64,000 nt of DNA from Eubacteriales bacterium (GCA_030536255.1 JAUNQI010000005.1:34190-98189); one strand, 5' to 3'. Counted from the stretch's first letter, positions 37,270 through 46,672 are shown. The notes: generated by a model from the letters alone, not told the origin. Numbers and translations are program-made.

Positions 37270-37920
37270 ATGATTATTACTGCTCCCTCTGTACTTTCCG
37301 CTGATTTTGCTCATCTCGCTGATGACCTCGTTTCTGTAAAAGAGGCCGGCGCTGACTGGCTTCATTTTGACGTTATGGACGGCCAGTTTGTCCCAAACAT
37401 ATCGATGGGTCTTCCGGTTCTGAAATGTGTCAGAGCGAACACCGATCTGTTTCTGGACGTTCATCTCATGATCCGGGAACCGCAGGAGCTTGCTGCAGAG
37501 TTCTGCAAAACCGGAGCAGATCTTGTAACCGTTCATGTGGAAGCTGCTTCATCCGTAAAGATACACGAAGCTCTGAAAACGATTCGATCCTGTGGAAAGA
37601 AATGCGGAGTAGTGCTGAAGCCTGCCACGTCTCCATACGCACTCAGAGAGTTTCTCCCAGAAATTGATCTGGTGCTCATTATGACAGTCGAACCAGGTTT
37701 CGGAGGCCAGTCTTTCATATATGAGATGACTGATAAAATTGCTGAAGTCAGAAAAATGATCAATGAGAGTAATCCGTCCTGTTTTCTCGAGGTCGATGGC
37801 GGAATCAATGCAGAAACAGTGAAGACTGCCGTTGAATACGGAGCAAACGTGATCGTTGCGGGAAGTTATTTCTTCTCAGCTCCTGACAGGAAAAAAGCAA
37901 TCGAATCCCTTCGAAACTGA
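37270..37920 (+). CDS. rpe: Ribulose-phosphate 3-epimerase
   Basis: It interconverts ribulose 5-phosphate and xylulose 5-phosphate. The 216-residue TIM barrel begins ITAPSVLSADFAHL and has HFDVMDGQFVPN, DVHLMI, TVEPGFGGQ and LEVDGGINAET motifs. Ribosome site is weak. First of rpe-recR-rnj-arsC-like. In principle it links the sugar island at 40.6-50.2 kb (whose kinase may make xylulose 5-phosphate) to the pentose phosphate pathway. Confidence 0.96.
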   Translation: MIITAPSVLSADFAHLADDLVSVKEAGADWLHFDVMDGQFVPNISMGLPVLKCVRANTDLFLDVHLMIREPQELAAEFCKTGADLVTVHVEAASSVKIHEALKTIRSCGKKCGVVLKPATSPYALREFLPEIDLVLIMTVEPGFGGQSFIYEMTDKIAEVRKMINESNPSCFLEVDGGINAETVKTAVEYGANVIVAGSYFFSAPDRKKAIESLRN

Positions 37921-37932
37921 AAGGCAACCAAT

Positions 37933-38532
37933 ATGACTGAATTTCCCTCTACTCTTGAAAATCTTATCGATAAATTCGCTGCTCTTCCCGGAATCGGGAG
38001 GAAAAGTGCCCAGCGTCTGGCGTTCCATGTTCTGAGTCAGTCGGAAGATGAGGTTCGTTCCTTTGCGGATGCTATTGTTTCCGCTAAATCTTCTGTTCAC
38101 TGCTGCTCTGTCTGTCAGAATCTGACGGAGGATGATGTATGCCCCATCTGCCGGAGTGACCTTCGTGACAGATCCATTATCTGCGTTGTTTCCGAGCCGA
38201 GGGATGTTCTCAGCTTTGAGCGCGGTAAAGAATATAACGGGCTCTATCATGTGCTCCACGGTGTCCTTTCTCCGATGTCTCATATCGGTCCTGAGGATAT
38301 CCGGATTAAAGAGCTGCTTGTCAGGGCAGCTGAGGACGAAGTAGAGGAAGTCATTATGGCTACGAATCCTGATACCGAAGGTGAAGCGACCGCGCTTTAT
38401 ATATCCAGACTGTTAAAACCCTTTAATATTAAGGTATCTAGACTTGCATACGGTATTCCGGTAGGTTCAAATCTGGAATTCGCCGATAATGCAACCTTAA
38501 ACAGAGCAATTGAAGGCAGAACCGAAATGTGA
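37933..38532 (+). CDS. recR: Recombination mediator RecR
   Basis: RecR loads RecA at gaps with RecO. The 199-residue protein has a helix-hairpin-helix (ALPGIGRKSAQRLAF, about 17-31), a four-cysteine zinc motif (C55-x-x-C58 and C67-x-x-C70 type), and a Toprim domain (VSEPRD, ATNPDTEGEATALY). AAAGG lies 7 bases upstream of the ATG. 12 bases after rpe. Confidence 0.96.
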   Translation: MTEFPSTLENLIDKFAALPGIGRKSAQRLAFHVLSQSEDEVRSFADAIVSAKSSVHCCSVCQNLTEDDVCPICRSDLRDRSIICVVSEPRDVLSFERGKEYNGLYHVLHGVLSPMSHIGPEDIRIKELLVRAAEDEVEEVIMATNPDTEGEATALYISRLLKPFNIKVSRLAYGIPVGSNLEFADNATLNRAIEGRTEM

Positions 38533-38550
38533 CGCAAGAAAGGAATTTGC

Positions 38551-40209
38551 ATGATCCCTAAACTCAAAGTTGTCCCACTTGGCGGACTCGGAGAGATCGG
38601 TAAGAATATGACCGTTCTCGAGTACGGAAATGATATTATTGTCATCGACTGCGGTATGGGTTTCCCTGATGAAACCATGTACGGCATTGATGTTGTATAC
38701 CCCGATATATCATATCTTAAGCTGAATAAAGAAAAGATCCGTGGTCTCATTCTGACGCACGGACATGAAGATCATATCGGAGCAGTCCCCTATCTGCTTC
38801 GGGAGCTTGATGTTCCGATCTATACCACTTCATTGACGGCTGCTCTTGTTGAGCTCAAGCTGGAGGAGCATGACCTTCTTTATAATTCACAGATCTTTAC
38901 CAAAAAAGCCGGCAGTGTCTTCCGGCTCGGTTGTTTTACGATAGAATTCATTCACGTAAATCATTCCATCCCTGATACAGTTGCCCTGGCAATAACTACG
39001 CCTCTCGGTATGGTCGTTCATACTGCGGATTTTAAGTTTGACATCACTCCCACTTCCGGAAAGATGATCGATGTGGCAAGACTTGGTCAGCTTGGTAATG
39101 AGGGGGTCCTTCTCCTTCTCAGCGATTCGACCAATGTGGAGAAGCCCGGTCATTCAGATTCTGAAATGAAGGTTACCAAATCATTTGACACGCTCTTTAA
39201 AGGCTGTGAAAAGAGGATTATCATTACGACCTTCGCCTCCAACGTTCATCGACTGCAGCAGATCATCAACGTCGCGAAAAAATACGGTCGAAAAGTTGCC
39301 GTTACCGGTCGCAGCATGGAAAATGTCATGCATGTTTCGACGGTTCTTGGGTATATGGAATCTCAGGAGGATGTTATTGTATCTCTGGATGCCATCAATA
39401 AGCTTCCGAAGAAGCAGACGGTTATTATTTCCACCGGCAGTCAGGGTGAATCCATGTCTGCGCTGTACAGAATGGCTTTTTCCGAACATAAGCAAATCCA
39501 GATCGACTCCAATGACAGAATCATTATTTCTGCCTCTGCTATTCCCGGGAACGAAACCATGATTACCCGCGTTATAGATGAGCTGTATCGCAAAGGTGCG
39601 GAAGTCATTTACGATAAGCACACCGATCTCCACGTATCGGGACATGCTCCTCAGGAAGATCTGAAAATGATGCTCGCTCTCATCCGCCCGAAGTATTTTA
39701 TGCCGGTGCACGGCGAATACAGAATGCTTGTCAAGCATGCAGAGCTCGGCAAGCTGATGGGTGTTTCTCCTTCGAACATCATTATTGGTGACAACGGAGA
39801 TATGATTGAAATTACAAAAAAGGGATACCGTTGCGAAAAGACAGTTTCCGCCGGAGAAATTCTGGTGGATGGCAGTGGAATCGGAGAAATCGGCAGTGTT
39901 GTTCTCCGTGACCGGCACCGTCTCGCTTCAGACGGCATGGTCGTCGTTGTTGTTCCCTACTCAGCTGAGACCGCATCCGTTAACGGTACTCCTGAAATCG
40001 TTACCCGTGGTTTTATCTATGTAAAAGATTCCGAAGAGCTTATTGACAAACTCACACAGGCAGCCATTGTTGCCTGCGAAACAGCTGCCGGAATCGATCC
40101 GAATGACGTGAATACAATGAAGTCCAAAATTAAGAGTGCCGTAACATCTTTTCTCCTGAAAGAAACGAAACGCACTCCCATGGTTTTACCGGTTGTTGTT
40201 GAAATATGA
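38551..40209 (+). CDS. rnj: Ribonuclease J
   Basis: RNase J is the 5'-3' exo and endoribonuclease of Firmicutes. The 552-residue beta-CASP metallo-beta-lactamase has LTHGHEDHIGAVPYLL (zinc histidines), the SDSTN motif, ISTGSQGE and VSGHAPQEDL, plus a C-terminal domain. Only one copy is in the window, so J1 or J2 identity is open. Confidence 0.95.
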   Translation: MIPKLKVVPLGGLGEIGKNMTVLEYGNDIIVIDCGMGFPDETMYGIDVVYPDISYLKLNKEKIRGLILTHGHEDHIGAVPYLLRELDVPIYTTSLTAALVELKLEEHDLLYNSQIFTKKAGSVFRLGCFTIEFIHVNHSIPDTVALAITTPLGMVVHTADFKFDITPTSGKMIDVARLGQLGNEGVLLLLSDSTNVEKPGHSDSEMKVTKSFDTLFKGCEKRIIITTFASNVHRLQQIINVAKKYGRKVAVTGRSMENVMHVSTVLGYMESQEDVIVSLDAINKLPKKQTVIISTGSQGESMSALYRMAFSEHKQIQIDSNDRIIISASAIPGNETMITRVIDELYRKGAEVIYDKHTDLHVSGHAPQEDLKMMLALIRPKYFMPVHGEYRMLVKHAELGKLMGVSPSNIIIGDNGDMIEITKKGYRCEKTVSAGEILVDGSGIGEIGSVVLRDRHRLASDGMVVVVVPYSAETASVNGTPEIVTRGFIYVKDSEELIDKLTQAAIVACETAAGIDPNDVNTMKSKIKSAVTSFLLKETKRTPMVLPVVVEI

Positions 40210-40538
40210 ATATTCAGATTTTCGGCGCTTCAAAATGCTTTGACACAAAAAAAGCAGAGCGCTACTTTAAAGAAAGACGAATCAAATATCAGTATATTGA
40301 CCTTTTCAGATTTGGGATGAGCAGAGGTGAGCTGAATTCTGTTATTACTGCTGTGGGCTTGGATAACATCGTCAATCCAAAGGATCAGGACTATGAGCTG
40401 TTCATGCATCTGGCAAGAAAAGAAGACAAGATTGAAAAGTTATTTGAAATTCCGGAAATGCTGAAAACACCGATCGTCCGGAACGGAAAACAGGCTACTG
40501 TCGGTTATTGTCCGGATATTTGGAAAAACTGGGAATGA
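40206..40538 (+). CDS. ArsC/Spx-family thioredoxin-fold protein
   Basis: The 110-residue protein has the ArsC fold: FGASKCFDTKKAERYFKERR with C11 at the usual redox place (single Cys, not CxxC as in Spx), then the MLKTPIVRNGKQATVGY loop. It could be a YffB-like reductase or an Spx-related regulator; without the arginines of true arsenate reductases in clear view I leave it open. Overlaps rnj by four bases (ATGA). Confidence 0.8.
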   Translation: MNIQIFGASKCFDTKKAERYFKERRIKYQYIDLFRFGMSRGELNSVITAVGLDNIVNPKDQDYELFMHLARKEDKIEKLFEIPEMLKTPIVRNGKQATVGYCPDIWKNWE

Positions 40539-40596
40539 TTTTCTGATTTGTCCGAAATAATCCAATAATAATTCGAATTAAACAATTAATAATTAG

Positions 40597-40653
40597 ATAT
40601 GCCCTGTGAGATATGGAATGAAAATGATACTCCATATATTTCACAGGGCATAT
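40597..40653. terminator. Long inverted repeat, probable bidirectional terminator
   Basis: Arms of about 21 bp (starting ATATGCCCTGTGA with one bulge, closing around a 13-base loop) lie between the plus-strand arsC-like gene and the minus-strand PfkB gene. T-tracts on both sides are poor, so termination is inferred from position. Confidence 0.65.
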
Positions 40654-40671
40654 TAATGTAATTTGGAAATA

Positions 40672-41682
40672 TCAGTCTGGTCTGAGCCCGTAAATATCCT
40701 TCAGCTTCAGAACCTCCTCCAGAGACCTCAGGCCTTCTGTTCCGCAGGGCTCACTCAGAGAAGCAGCAGCGGAACAGTTTCCGATCAGCAAAGCCTTTTC
40801 CATTCCCATCACCTTCTCCGCAGCATACAGAACTCCTGCACAAAAAGCATCTCCGGCCCCGGTAGTTCCTTTTATGTAATCATCCGGAAGATTCAGACTG
40901 TTCACGGTAAAAAAATCTCCATTTTCGTCTAATCCGCAGCCAAATTCAGGACAGTGAATTACCGTCCAGGTGCTTACACCGAAATCCTTCAAAGTCTGGA
41001 GGGCGGCTTTCATATTTTCTCGGTGCAGCCCATCTGCATCTCGGAGTGTAATGCCCGTTGTCTGCTGTGCTTCCAGTTCATTGATTATCAAATAATCCGT
41101 ATACTTCAGCGCCGGAGGAACCATATGAGCAAAATCCGCCCCTGACTGTGAAACGATATCTATGGAAGTTTTCAAACCGTGTTCTTTCGCTGTATGCAGC
41201 AGTTTTGCCATTTTCGTCCCGTAGGTACTGTCCGGAAGATCCAGGGCTGGCATCAGAAAAATATATCCAACATGAAGAAGATCCACGTCCAGATTGTCCC
41301 AGTCAATATCCTCCTCACAGAAAACATTATTTCCTCCTGGATAGGTAAAAAATGTTCTGCTTTTGGTAACCAGATTGGAGATTGCAAGCGTATACGCAGT
41401 ATCCCCCAAAGATTTCAATCCGGAGGCATCGATATTCGCGTATTCGGAAAATACACTTCTTGTATAAGTACCCAGCTCATCATTTCCAGCATTTCCGGCA
41501 AGAACAAGCGGAAGCTCCGGATCCATTTTGGCAAGATCAATTATACAGTTGGCCGCAAGTCCGCCAAGAGAGCGCGCACTGCTGGATTCAATATGAACCA
41601 GCTCTCCCTCCTGAGGAAAAATATTCACATAATAAGTCAGATCAACACTGACATTCCCCGCACAGCAAATACCCTTACGCAT
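40672..41682 (-). CDS. PfkB-family carbohydrate kinase (second copy)
   Basis: The 336-residue ribokinase-like kinase has the N-terminal GG motif (SLGGLAANCIIDLAK) and the C-terminal catalytic GTTGAGDAFCAG with the base Asp. Substrate unknown; relatives phosphorylate sugars or nucleosides. It has its own promoter and lies downstream of the sugar importer terminator. GGAGG precedes the ATG. It is only distantly like the PfkB at 45692. Confidence 0.88.
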   Translation of the reverse strand: MRKGICCAGNVSVDLTYYVNIFPQEGELVHIESSSARSLGGLAANCIIDLAKMDPELPLVLAGNAGNDELGTYTRSVFSEYANIDASGLKSLGDTAYTLAISNLVTKSRTFFTYPGGNNVFCEEDIDWDNLDVDLLHVGYIFLMPALDLPDSTYGTKMAKLLHTAKEHGLKTSIDIVSQSGADFAHMVPPALKYTDYLIINELEAQQTTGITLRDADGLHRENMKAALQTLKDFGVSTWTVIHCPEFGCGLDENGDFFTVNSLNLPDDYIKGTTGAGDAFCAGVLYAAEKVMGMEKALLIGNCSAAASLSEPCGTEGLRSLEEVLKLKDIYGLRPD

Positions 41683-41738
41683 TTAACAGCCTCCAGTAAA
41701 AATGGAAATGTTATATAATTATTGTTTATCCTAATCTC

Positions 41739-41766
41739 ATTATACTTAACCGATCATCTTTGTCAA
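41739..41766 (-). promoter_or_regulatory. Promoter of the second PfkB gene
   Basis: TTGACA (41766-41761), 16-base spacer, TATAAT (41744-41739) on the minus strand. It begins about 10 bases after the T-tract of the importer terminator. Confidence 0.85.
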
Positions 41767-41774
41767 TATAAAGG

Positions 41775-41812
41775 AAATTATAAAAGAGGCAGATGCCATA
41801 AGCACCTGCCTC
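41775..41812 (-). terminator. Terminator of the sugar importer operon
   Basis: An 11-bp stem with one G-T pair (41812-41802 with 41796-41786), a 5-base loop and TTTTATAATTT on the minus strand, 43 bases after the binding-protein stop. Confidence 0.85.
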
Positions 41813-41854
41813 CAATGACTATTTGGTTAAAATTACAGAAACAAAGTTTCCGAA

Positions 41855-42826
41855 TTATTCACCGGTGTAGTAGTCGTCAACGTTCTCAGCAGTTACGAGA
41901 ACGAACGGAATGCTGTATTCCTTCTCAATTGCTTCGCCCTTGGAGAGAGCAACAACTGCATCGATACCGGCTGCGATCTGGCCTACGCCATCCTGCAGAA
42001 CGGTTGCGAGCATTGTGCCGGCCTTAACCATGGAGAGAGGATAGTTGTTGCCGTCAACACCAACACATACAACGCCGGGGAGACCTGCATCGTTGCAGAC
42101 ACCCTGTGCGCCGGAGGACATGTCGTCGTTGTCGCAGATGATAGCTACGAGCTCCTCGCCGAAACGGGTGAGGTAGTCTTCAGCGATCTTCATTGCTTCG
42201 TCGGAGCTCCAGTTACCGGTGAGCTCACCGACCATCTCGAACTTGTCGTTTGCGTCCATGATGGAGTGCATGCCTTCGCCGCGCTGGATCTGAGCAGAGT
42301 TACCGAGAACACCCTGAATGTGGAGGTACTTACCACCATCGGGGCAGTTGTCAACAACGTGCTGAGCAAGGAGAGTGCCGGCGTAAACGTCGTCGGAACC
42401 GCAGTAGGTTGCTGCGAGGTCGTCAGTGTTGTTGGTCTTGGAGTTAACAACAACAACTGCAACACCATCGTTTGCAAGAGCTTCGACAGCAGGAGCAGTT
42501 CCTTCTGCCTCAGCGGGGAGAATGATAACAGCATCGCAATGCTTTGAAAGACAGTCATCAGCGAGGTCACACTGATGGCCGGGGTCGGTCAGGCCGTCAA
42601 GAATGCCGGTCCACTCATCGATGGTGCCGTCTGCTACGAGGGCATCAAGGGTTTCCTGAGCATAGGTGTTGATGGGGCCATGGAAGGTATCGGTGGTGTT
42701 CTTGGAGATGTAGCCAACGATGAACTTTCCGTCGCCGTTAACGTCTCCTGCGCGGTCTGCAGATGCGGTTGCGCAAAGTGCAAGGACCATGCAAAGGGTA
42801 AGTGCGAGTGCGAGAATCTTCTTCAT
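41855..42826 (-). CDS. rbsB: Sugar ABC transporter substrate-binding protein (RbsB-like)
   Basis: The 323-residue extracytoplasmic binding protein of the LacI/RbsB fold delivers a sugar to the RbsAC-type pump. It has a signal peptide (MKKILALALTLCMVLALCATASA), likely cut after ASA; the cysteines are not in a lipobox. The body has VGYISKNTTDTFHGPI, AVIILPAEAEG, and the second-lobe IICDNDDMSSGA and VCVGVDGN motifs. A longer frame to 42880 was rejected because the ATG 42826 has GGAAG and starts the signal peptide. Mature N-terminus carries an EF-hand-like DVNGDGK. Sugar unknown. Confidence 0.93.
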   Translation of the reverse strand: MKKILALALTLCMVLALCATASADRAGDVNGDGKFIVGYISKNTTDTFHGPINTYAQETLDALVADGTIDEWTGILDGLTDPGHQCDLADDCLSKHCDAVIILPAEAEGTAPAVEALANDGVAVVVVNSKTNNTDDLAATYCGSDDVYAGTLLAQHVVDNCPDGGKYLHIQGVLGNSAQIQRGEGMHSIMDANDKFEMVGELTGNWSSDEAMKIAEDYLTRFGEELVAIICDNDDMSSGAQGVCNDAGLPGVVCVGVDGNNYPLSMVKAGTMLATVLQDGVGQIAAGIDAVVALSKGEAIEKEYSIPFVLVTAENVDDYYTGE

Positions 42827-42908
42827 AAATGATTCTTCCTTTCTTATATTTGTGATTATTATATTGCGGTAAACCGCCAATCACACGAATTAATGGACTG
42901 CCTGTGGA

Positions 42909-43886
42909 TTATTTTTTCTTGTTAATAACCTTATCAAACAGGACAGAGAGAATGATCATGCAGCCCTTAACAATGCTCTGGTAGTAAGAGCTGATGCCGA
43001 CCATGTTCATGCCGTTGTAGATGCAGCCGATGATAATGATTCCCATCAGGGTTCCGGGAATCGTAGCAACGCCGCCGGCAAAGGAGGTGCCGCCGATAAC
43101 GCAGGCAGCAATAGCGTCTGTTTCATATCCGACACCGAGGTTGGACTGTGCGGAAGAAGTCTTTGCGCAGAGGATAATGCCAGCAAGACCGGCAGTAAAA
43201 CCGGAAATGGTGTAGGTCATTACCTTCGTCCAGAATACATTAACGCCGGAAGCAATGGCAGCTTTTTCATTTCCGCCAACAGCAAGGATATATCTGCCCA
43301 GCTTCGTCCAGTGAAGCAGGATATACATGATCACGGCCAGAACAAGAAGAATGATTACAGGAACAGGGATTGCGCCGACCTTGCCCTGATAAAAAGCCTT
43401 CAGCGTTGTATTCGTAATAGAAACAGCCTGTGCGTTACTGATAACCTGCGCCATGCCTCGGATAACCAGCTGCATGGAGAGCGTTACAACGAACGGGAAC
43501 ATATTGAACTTGGAGATAAGAGCACCGCTGATCATACCGAGAGCAGTCGTAATAACAAGAGTGAGACCGCAGGAAACGAAAACGTTCATTTCTCTCTTCA
43601 TAACGAACTCACCGAGGAGAACTGCAGCAAGAGCGAGCTGAGAGCCGACTGTAAGATCAATGCCGCCGGCAGTGATAACAAGACACATACCGAAAGCGAT
43701 AGACCCGTTAATGGCAACCTGCTTGGCAATATTGATCAGGTTTCTGCTGCTTCTGAAGTCTGGCTCCGCAATGCTGAGTGCTACAAGTATAATGAACAGG
43801 ATAACACCGATTCCGTATTTTCCCATAAAGAGGCGGAAAGAGTCTGACTTGAAAAAGCTTTTTTTATCATTAAGTGTTTTATCCAT
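42909..43886 (-). CDS. rbsC: Sugar ABC transporter permease (RbsC-like)
   Basis: The 325-residue permease has about nine hydrophobic segments, the GGIDLTVGSQLALAAVLLG region and the ABC-coupling loop GVNVFWTKVMTYTISG, all typical of ribose-type importers. It lies between rbsA and rbsB in the classic order, 18 bases after rbsA. Confidence 0.94.
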   Translation of the reverse strand: MDKTLNDKKSFFKSDSFRLFMGKYGIGVILFIILVALSIAEPDFRSSRNLINIAKQVAINGSIAFGMCLVITAGGIDLTVGSQLALAAVLLGEFVMKREMNVFVSCGLTLVITTALGMISGALISKFNMFPFVVTLSMQLVIRGMAQVISNAQAVSITNTTLKAFYQGKVGAIPVPVIILLVLAVIMYILLHWTKLGRYILAVGGNEKAAIASGVNVFWTKVMTYTISGFTAGLAGIILCAKTSSAQSNLGVGYETDAIAACVIGGTSFAGGVATIPGTLMGIIIIGCIYNGMNMVGISSYYQSIVKGCMIILSVLFDKVINKKK

Positions 43887-43904
43887 TAATATTCCCTCCT
43901 GTAA

Positions 43905-45428
43905 TTATTTGCCAAATTCCTTGGCAAGGATATCATCCTGGGTCACTTTTCCGCTGACTATATCTTCTCTGAGGAATTCTCCGTTCTGATGTCCTTCATG
44001 ATAGATAATAACTCTGTCCGCCATGCCCATCATTTCAGGAAGCTCGGATGAAATCATCAGGATTGCCATACCCTGCGCAGCGAACTGGCTCATCAGCGTA
44101 TGGATCTCCGACTTGGCACCAACATCAACGCCGCGGGTAGGTTCATCCAGAATGAGGAATTTCGGAGATGCCATGATCCATTTGGAAAGAACGACTTTCT
44201 GCTGATTTCCGCCGGAGAGCGAGTAGGCGCTGTGCTCCATACTGGCAGCCTTTACTGTAAGCTTTTTCGCAACATCGGAAACTTCGGCACGCTCTCTCTT
44301 CTGATTCAGGAGAAGCTTCGGCTGATGGGTCGGGAGATTCGGAAGTGAGATATTTTCTCTTAAGGAACGGAAAAGACAAAGACCGTAAGCTTTTCTGTCC
44401 TCATTGACCATGCAGATTCCTTTACTGATGGAATCCTTCGGGCTCTTGTTCGTGATCTCTTTTCCGTCCAGATACATTTTGCCGCTCTGAATCGGGTCAA
44501 GACCAAAGATTGCACGGACGGTTTCACTTCTTCCGGAGCCGACCAGACCGGAAAGACCGAGGATCTCACCGGCATGCACCGTAAAGCTGATATTCTCAAA
44601 GCCTTTTCCGGTGAGATTTTCACAACGGAAGACTTCTTCACCGATCGGGCAGTCAACCTTCGGGAAAACGTTATCGACCTTGCGGCCGACCATCAGACGA
44701 ATCAGTTCTTCATGGGATACACCCTCAACCGGCCTTGATTCGACGTAACGTCCATCACGGAAGACCGAAACCTGATCACAAATCTCAAAGATTTCTTCCA
44801 TACGGTGAGAGATATAAATAATGGAAACACCCTTCGCCTTCAGATCTCTGATCGTCGCAAAAAGATGATCCGTTTCATTGGAATCCAGAGAAGACGTCGG
44901 CTCATCCATGATGATCAGACGGGCATCACAGGAAACTGCCTTAATAATCTCCGCCATCTGAACCTGAGCAAGCGTCATATCCTGCATCATCGTCTTGGCA
45001 GTAAATTTTACGTCAAATTCATCAAGGATCTTCTGTGCACGCGCATTCTGAGACTTTTTATCGAGGAAGATAGACTTCCCTACCATACTCTCTCTGTGAA
45101 GGAAGAGATTTTCCGCCACGGTAAGATATGGTTCAGGGTTCAGCTCCTGATGGACCATCGCAATGCCCCTCTGCATTGCTTCCACAGGGCTCTTTACTTC
45201 ATACGGCTTGCCCTCAAATTCAATCGTACCTTCATCACGCTGAAGCAGGCCGATAATGATATTCATCAGAGTAGATTTTCCCGCGCCGTTTTCACCGAGC
45301 AGAGCATGAACCTCACCCTTCTTCACATGCAGCTGAACATCCTTCAGAGCCTGCGTACCGCCGAAAGCCTTGGATATACCGTCGATATTCAGAATATAAT
45401 CCGCCCTGTTTATGGTATCTTCTGCCAA
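43905..45428 (-). CDS. rbsA: Sugar ABC transporter ATP-binding protein (RbsA-like)
   Basis: The 507-residue protein has two ABC domains. The first has Walker A GENGAGKSTL and a degenerate signature (LAQVQMAEIIKAV) with Walker B LIIMDEPTSSLD; the second has GLVGSGRSE in place of Walker A, and a true YSLSGGNQQKV signature with LILDEPTRGVD. Such asymmetry is normal for sugar importers. The start codon is TTG at 45428, 7-8 bases after GGAGGTG. First gene of the importer unit, with its own promoter. Confidence 0.94.
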   Translation of the reverse strand: MAEDTINRADYILNIDGISKAFGGTQALKDVQLHVKKGEVHALLGENGAGKSTLMNIIIGLLQRDEGTIEFEGKPYEVKSPVEAMQRGIAMVHQELNPEPYLTVAENLFLHRESMVGKSIFLDKKSQNARAQKILDEFDVKFTAKTMMQDMTLAQVQMAEIIKAVSCDARLIIMDEPTSSLDSNETDHLFATIRDLKAKGVSIIYISHRMEEIFEICDQVSVFRDGRYVESRPVEGVSHEELIRLMVGRKVDNVFPKVDCPIGEEVFRCENLTGKGFENISFTVHAGEILGLSGLVGSGRSETVRAIFGLDPIQSGKMYLDGKEITNKSPKDSISKGICMVNEDRKAYGLCLFRSLRENISLPNLPTHQPKLLLNQKRERAEVSDVAKKLTVKAASMEHSAYSLSGGNQQKVVLSKWIMASPKFLILDEPTRGVDVGAKSEIHTLMSQFAAQGMAILMISSELPEMMGMADRVIIYHEGHQNGEFLREDIVSGKVTQDDILAKEFGK

Positions 45429-45531
45429 ATATCACACCTCCGTTACCTAAAAAATTATGTAAAAGCAAGAGTAATAATCTGCATTTTCATGAACGAATAA
45501 ACAGTATTCTCTTAAAAAATATAATAAAAGT

Positions 45532-45560
45532 ATTTTAATACTCCCTGTTTGCTTCGTCAA
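45532..45560 (-). promoter_or_regulatory. Promoter of the sugar importer operon
   Basis: TTGACG (45560-45555), 17-base spacer, TAAAAT (45537-45532) on the minus strand. A leader of about 95 bases follows to the rbsA TTG. Confidence 0.75.
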
Positions 45561-45568
45561 GATATAGC

Positions 45569-45589
45569 AATTGGAAATATGTACCAATT
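45569..45589. promoter_or_regulatory. Operator-like inverted repeat upstream of rbsA
   Basis: AATTGG, 9 bases, CCAATT, just upstream of the -35, and near direct repeats of ATTGCAT. A candidate regulator or activator site; no regulator gene is in the cluster. Confidence 0.4.
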
Positions 45590-45621
45590 TTCACATGCAA
45601 TTTTTATGCAATTTGACCAAC

Positions 45622-45684
45622 AAAAAGCCCGGAACAGTACTGACGGGATGGATGTAAATCCGTTCAAAATCAGAATTTCCGGGC
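45622..45684 (-). terminator. Terminator after the first PfkB gene
   Basis: An 8-bp outer stem (GCCCGGAA/TTCCGGGC) with a 42-base loop that can pair further inside (CTGA/TCAG, ACGG/CCGT), then five T on the minus strand. Ends the catabolic unit before the importer promoter. Confidence 0.7.
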
Positions 45685-45691
45685 AAAAATA

Positions 45692-46672
45692 TCAAAATTT
45701 TCTTAATAATTCTTCGGAATCCAGCGTCAAAGCGCCGTTTTCCCGGATGAATTCTTTCAGCTCCAGAAGAGTACCTGTCCCGATATGCGCACCCATAGTC
45801 CGGATACACATCGCTCCCTGTGCACAACCGAGAACACAGCATTCCTCCGTTGAGAGCCCGTGCAGGAAGCCGTACAGATAACCGGAAACGAAAGCATCTC
45901 CGGCTCCTGTCGTATCCACAACAGGCACGCAGTGATAGGCGGGAACAAAAAGTTTCTCGCAAAGACTTGCCGCATAGCAGCCTTCTTCTCCGTTTTTCAG
46001 GACGAACTGCTTGACACCTTTGGAAAGGAAGAAAGCACCGATCTCTTCCGGCGTACGATAACCGGAAAGGGATACCGCCTCATCATAGCTCGCAAACATG
46101 ATATCGCTATAGGGTAGACCGGGTTCGATCTTCTTCAGCCATTTTCCTTCCGAATCATAGGTAACATCAAAACTGGTTTTAATTCCCATGCTTTGTGCCG
46201 TCTGAAACATACGGGCCATGTATTCCCCTTCCAGCATATCCAGAGACATGAAAGACCCGATATGGAGAAGCTCTGTATCTTTGCTCAGCTCACTAAGCAC
46301 GTCATCCACTGTAACATTTCTGTTGGCATTCCCGGCGCACATAAAATGGCGCTCACCGTCCTCACTGATCAGAACAACTGTTGCAAAAGAACCGACATCT
46401 TTTTTGCACCGAACAGAAGAGGTATTGATCCCCGACGCCTCCAGATCGGCCAGCGTCATTTTACCGAAGGCGTCATCTCCGATAACGGACACATATTTCA
46501 GGTCTTTACCCAGGCCCAGCTTCGTCAGGTTCGCAGTGCAATTCAGTGCATCGCCTCCGGTAGTTACATAGGCGCTGTCAACAAACGTTGTGTCCCGGGT
46601 AAATACACTTTTGTCAACAGCTTTGTACGGGATATCCAGTGATAAATGGCCTGCGCATACGATCCTTGCCAT
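45692..46672 (-). CDS. PfkB-family carbohydrate kinase (first copy)
   Basis: The 326-residue ribokinase-type enzyme has TTGGDALNCTANLTKLG early (the GG substrate motif) and DTTGAGDAFVSGYL near residue 250 (anion hole and catalytic Asp). It lies in the unit with an aldolase, an FGGY kinase and a HAD phosphatase, so it probably phosphorylates a pathway sugar or sugar phosphate. Substrate unknown. Confidence 0.9.
   Translation of the reverse strand: MARIVCAGHLSLDIPYKAVDKSVFTRDTTFVDSAYVTTGGDALNCTANLTKLGLGKDLKYVSVIGDDAFGKMTLADLEASGINTSSVRCKKDVGSFATVVLISEDGERHFMCAGNANRNVTVDDVLSELSKDTELLHIGSFMSLDMLEGEYMARMFQTAQSMGIKTSFDVTYDSEGKWLKKIEPGLPYSDIMFASYDEAVSLSGYRTPEEIGAFFLSKGVKQFVLKNGEEGCYAASLCEKLFVPAYHCVPVVDTTGAGDAFVSGYLYGFLHGLSTEECCVLGCAQGAMCIRTMGAHIGTGTLLELKEFIRENGALTLDSEELLRKF

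Noticed and set aside
45569-45589. CcpA-type catabolite site at the importer promoter
   Set aside because: The nearby TGTGAAAATTGGTACA lacks the central CG and symmetric arms of a cre box, so I list only a generic inverted repeat.
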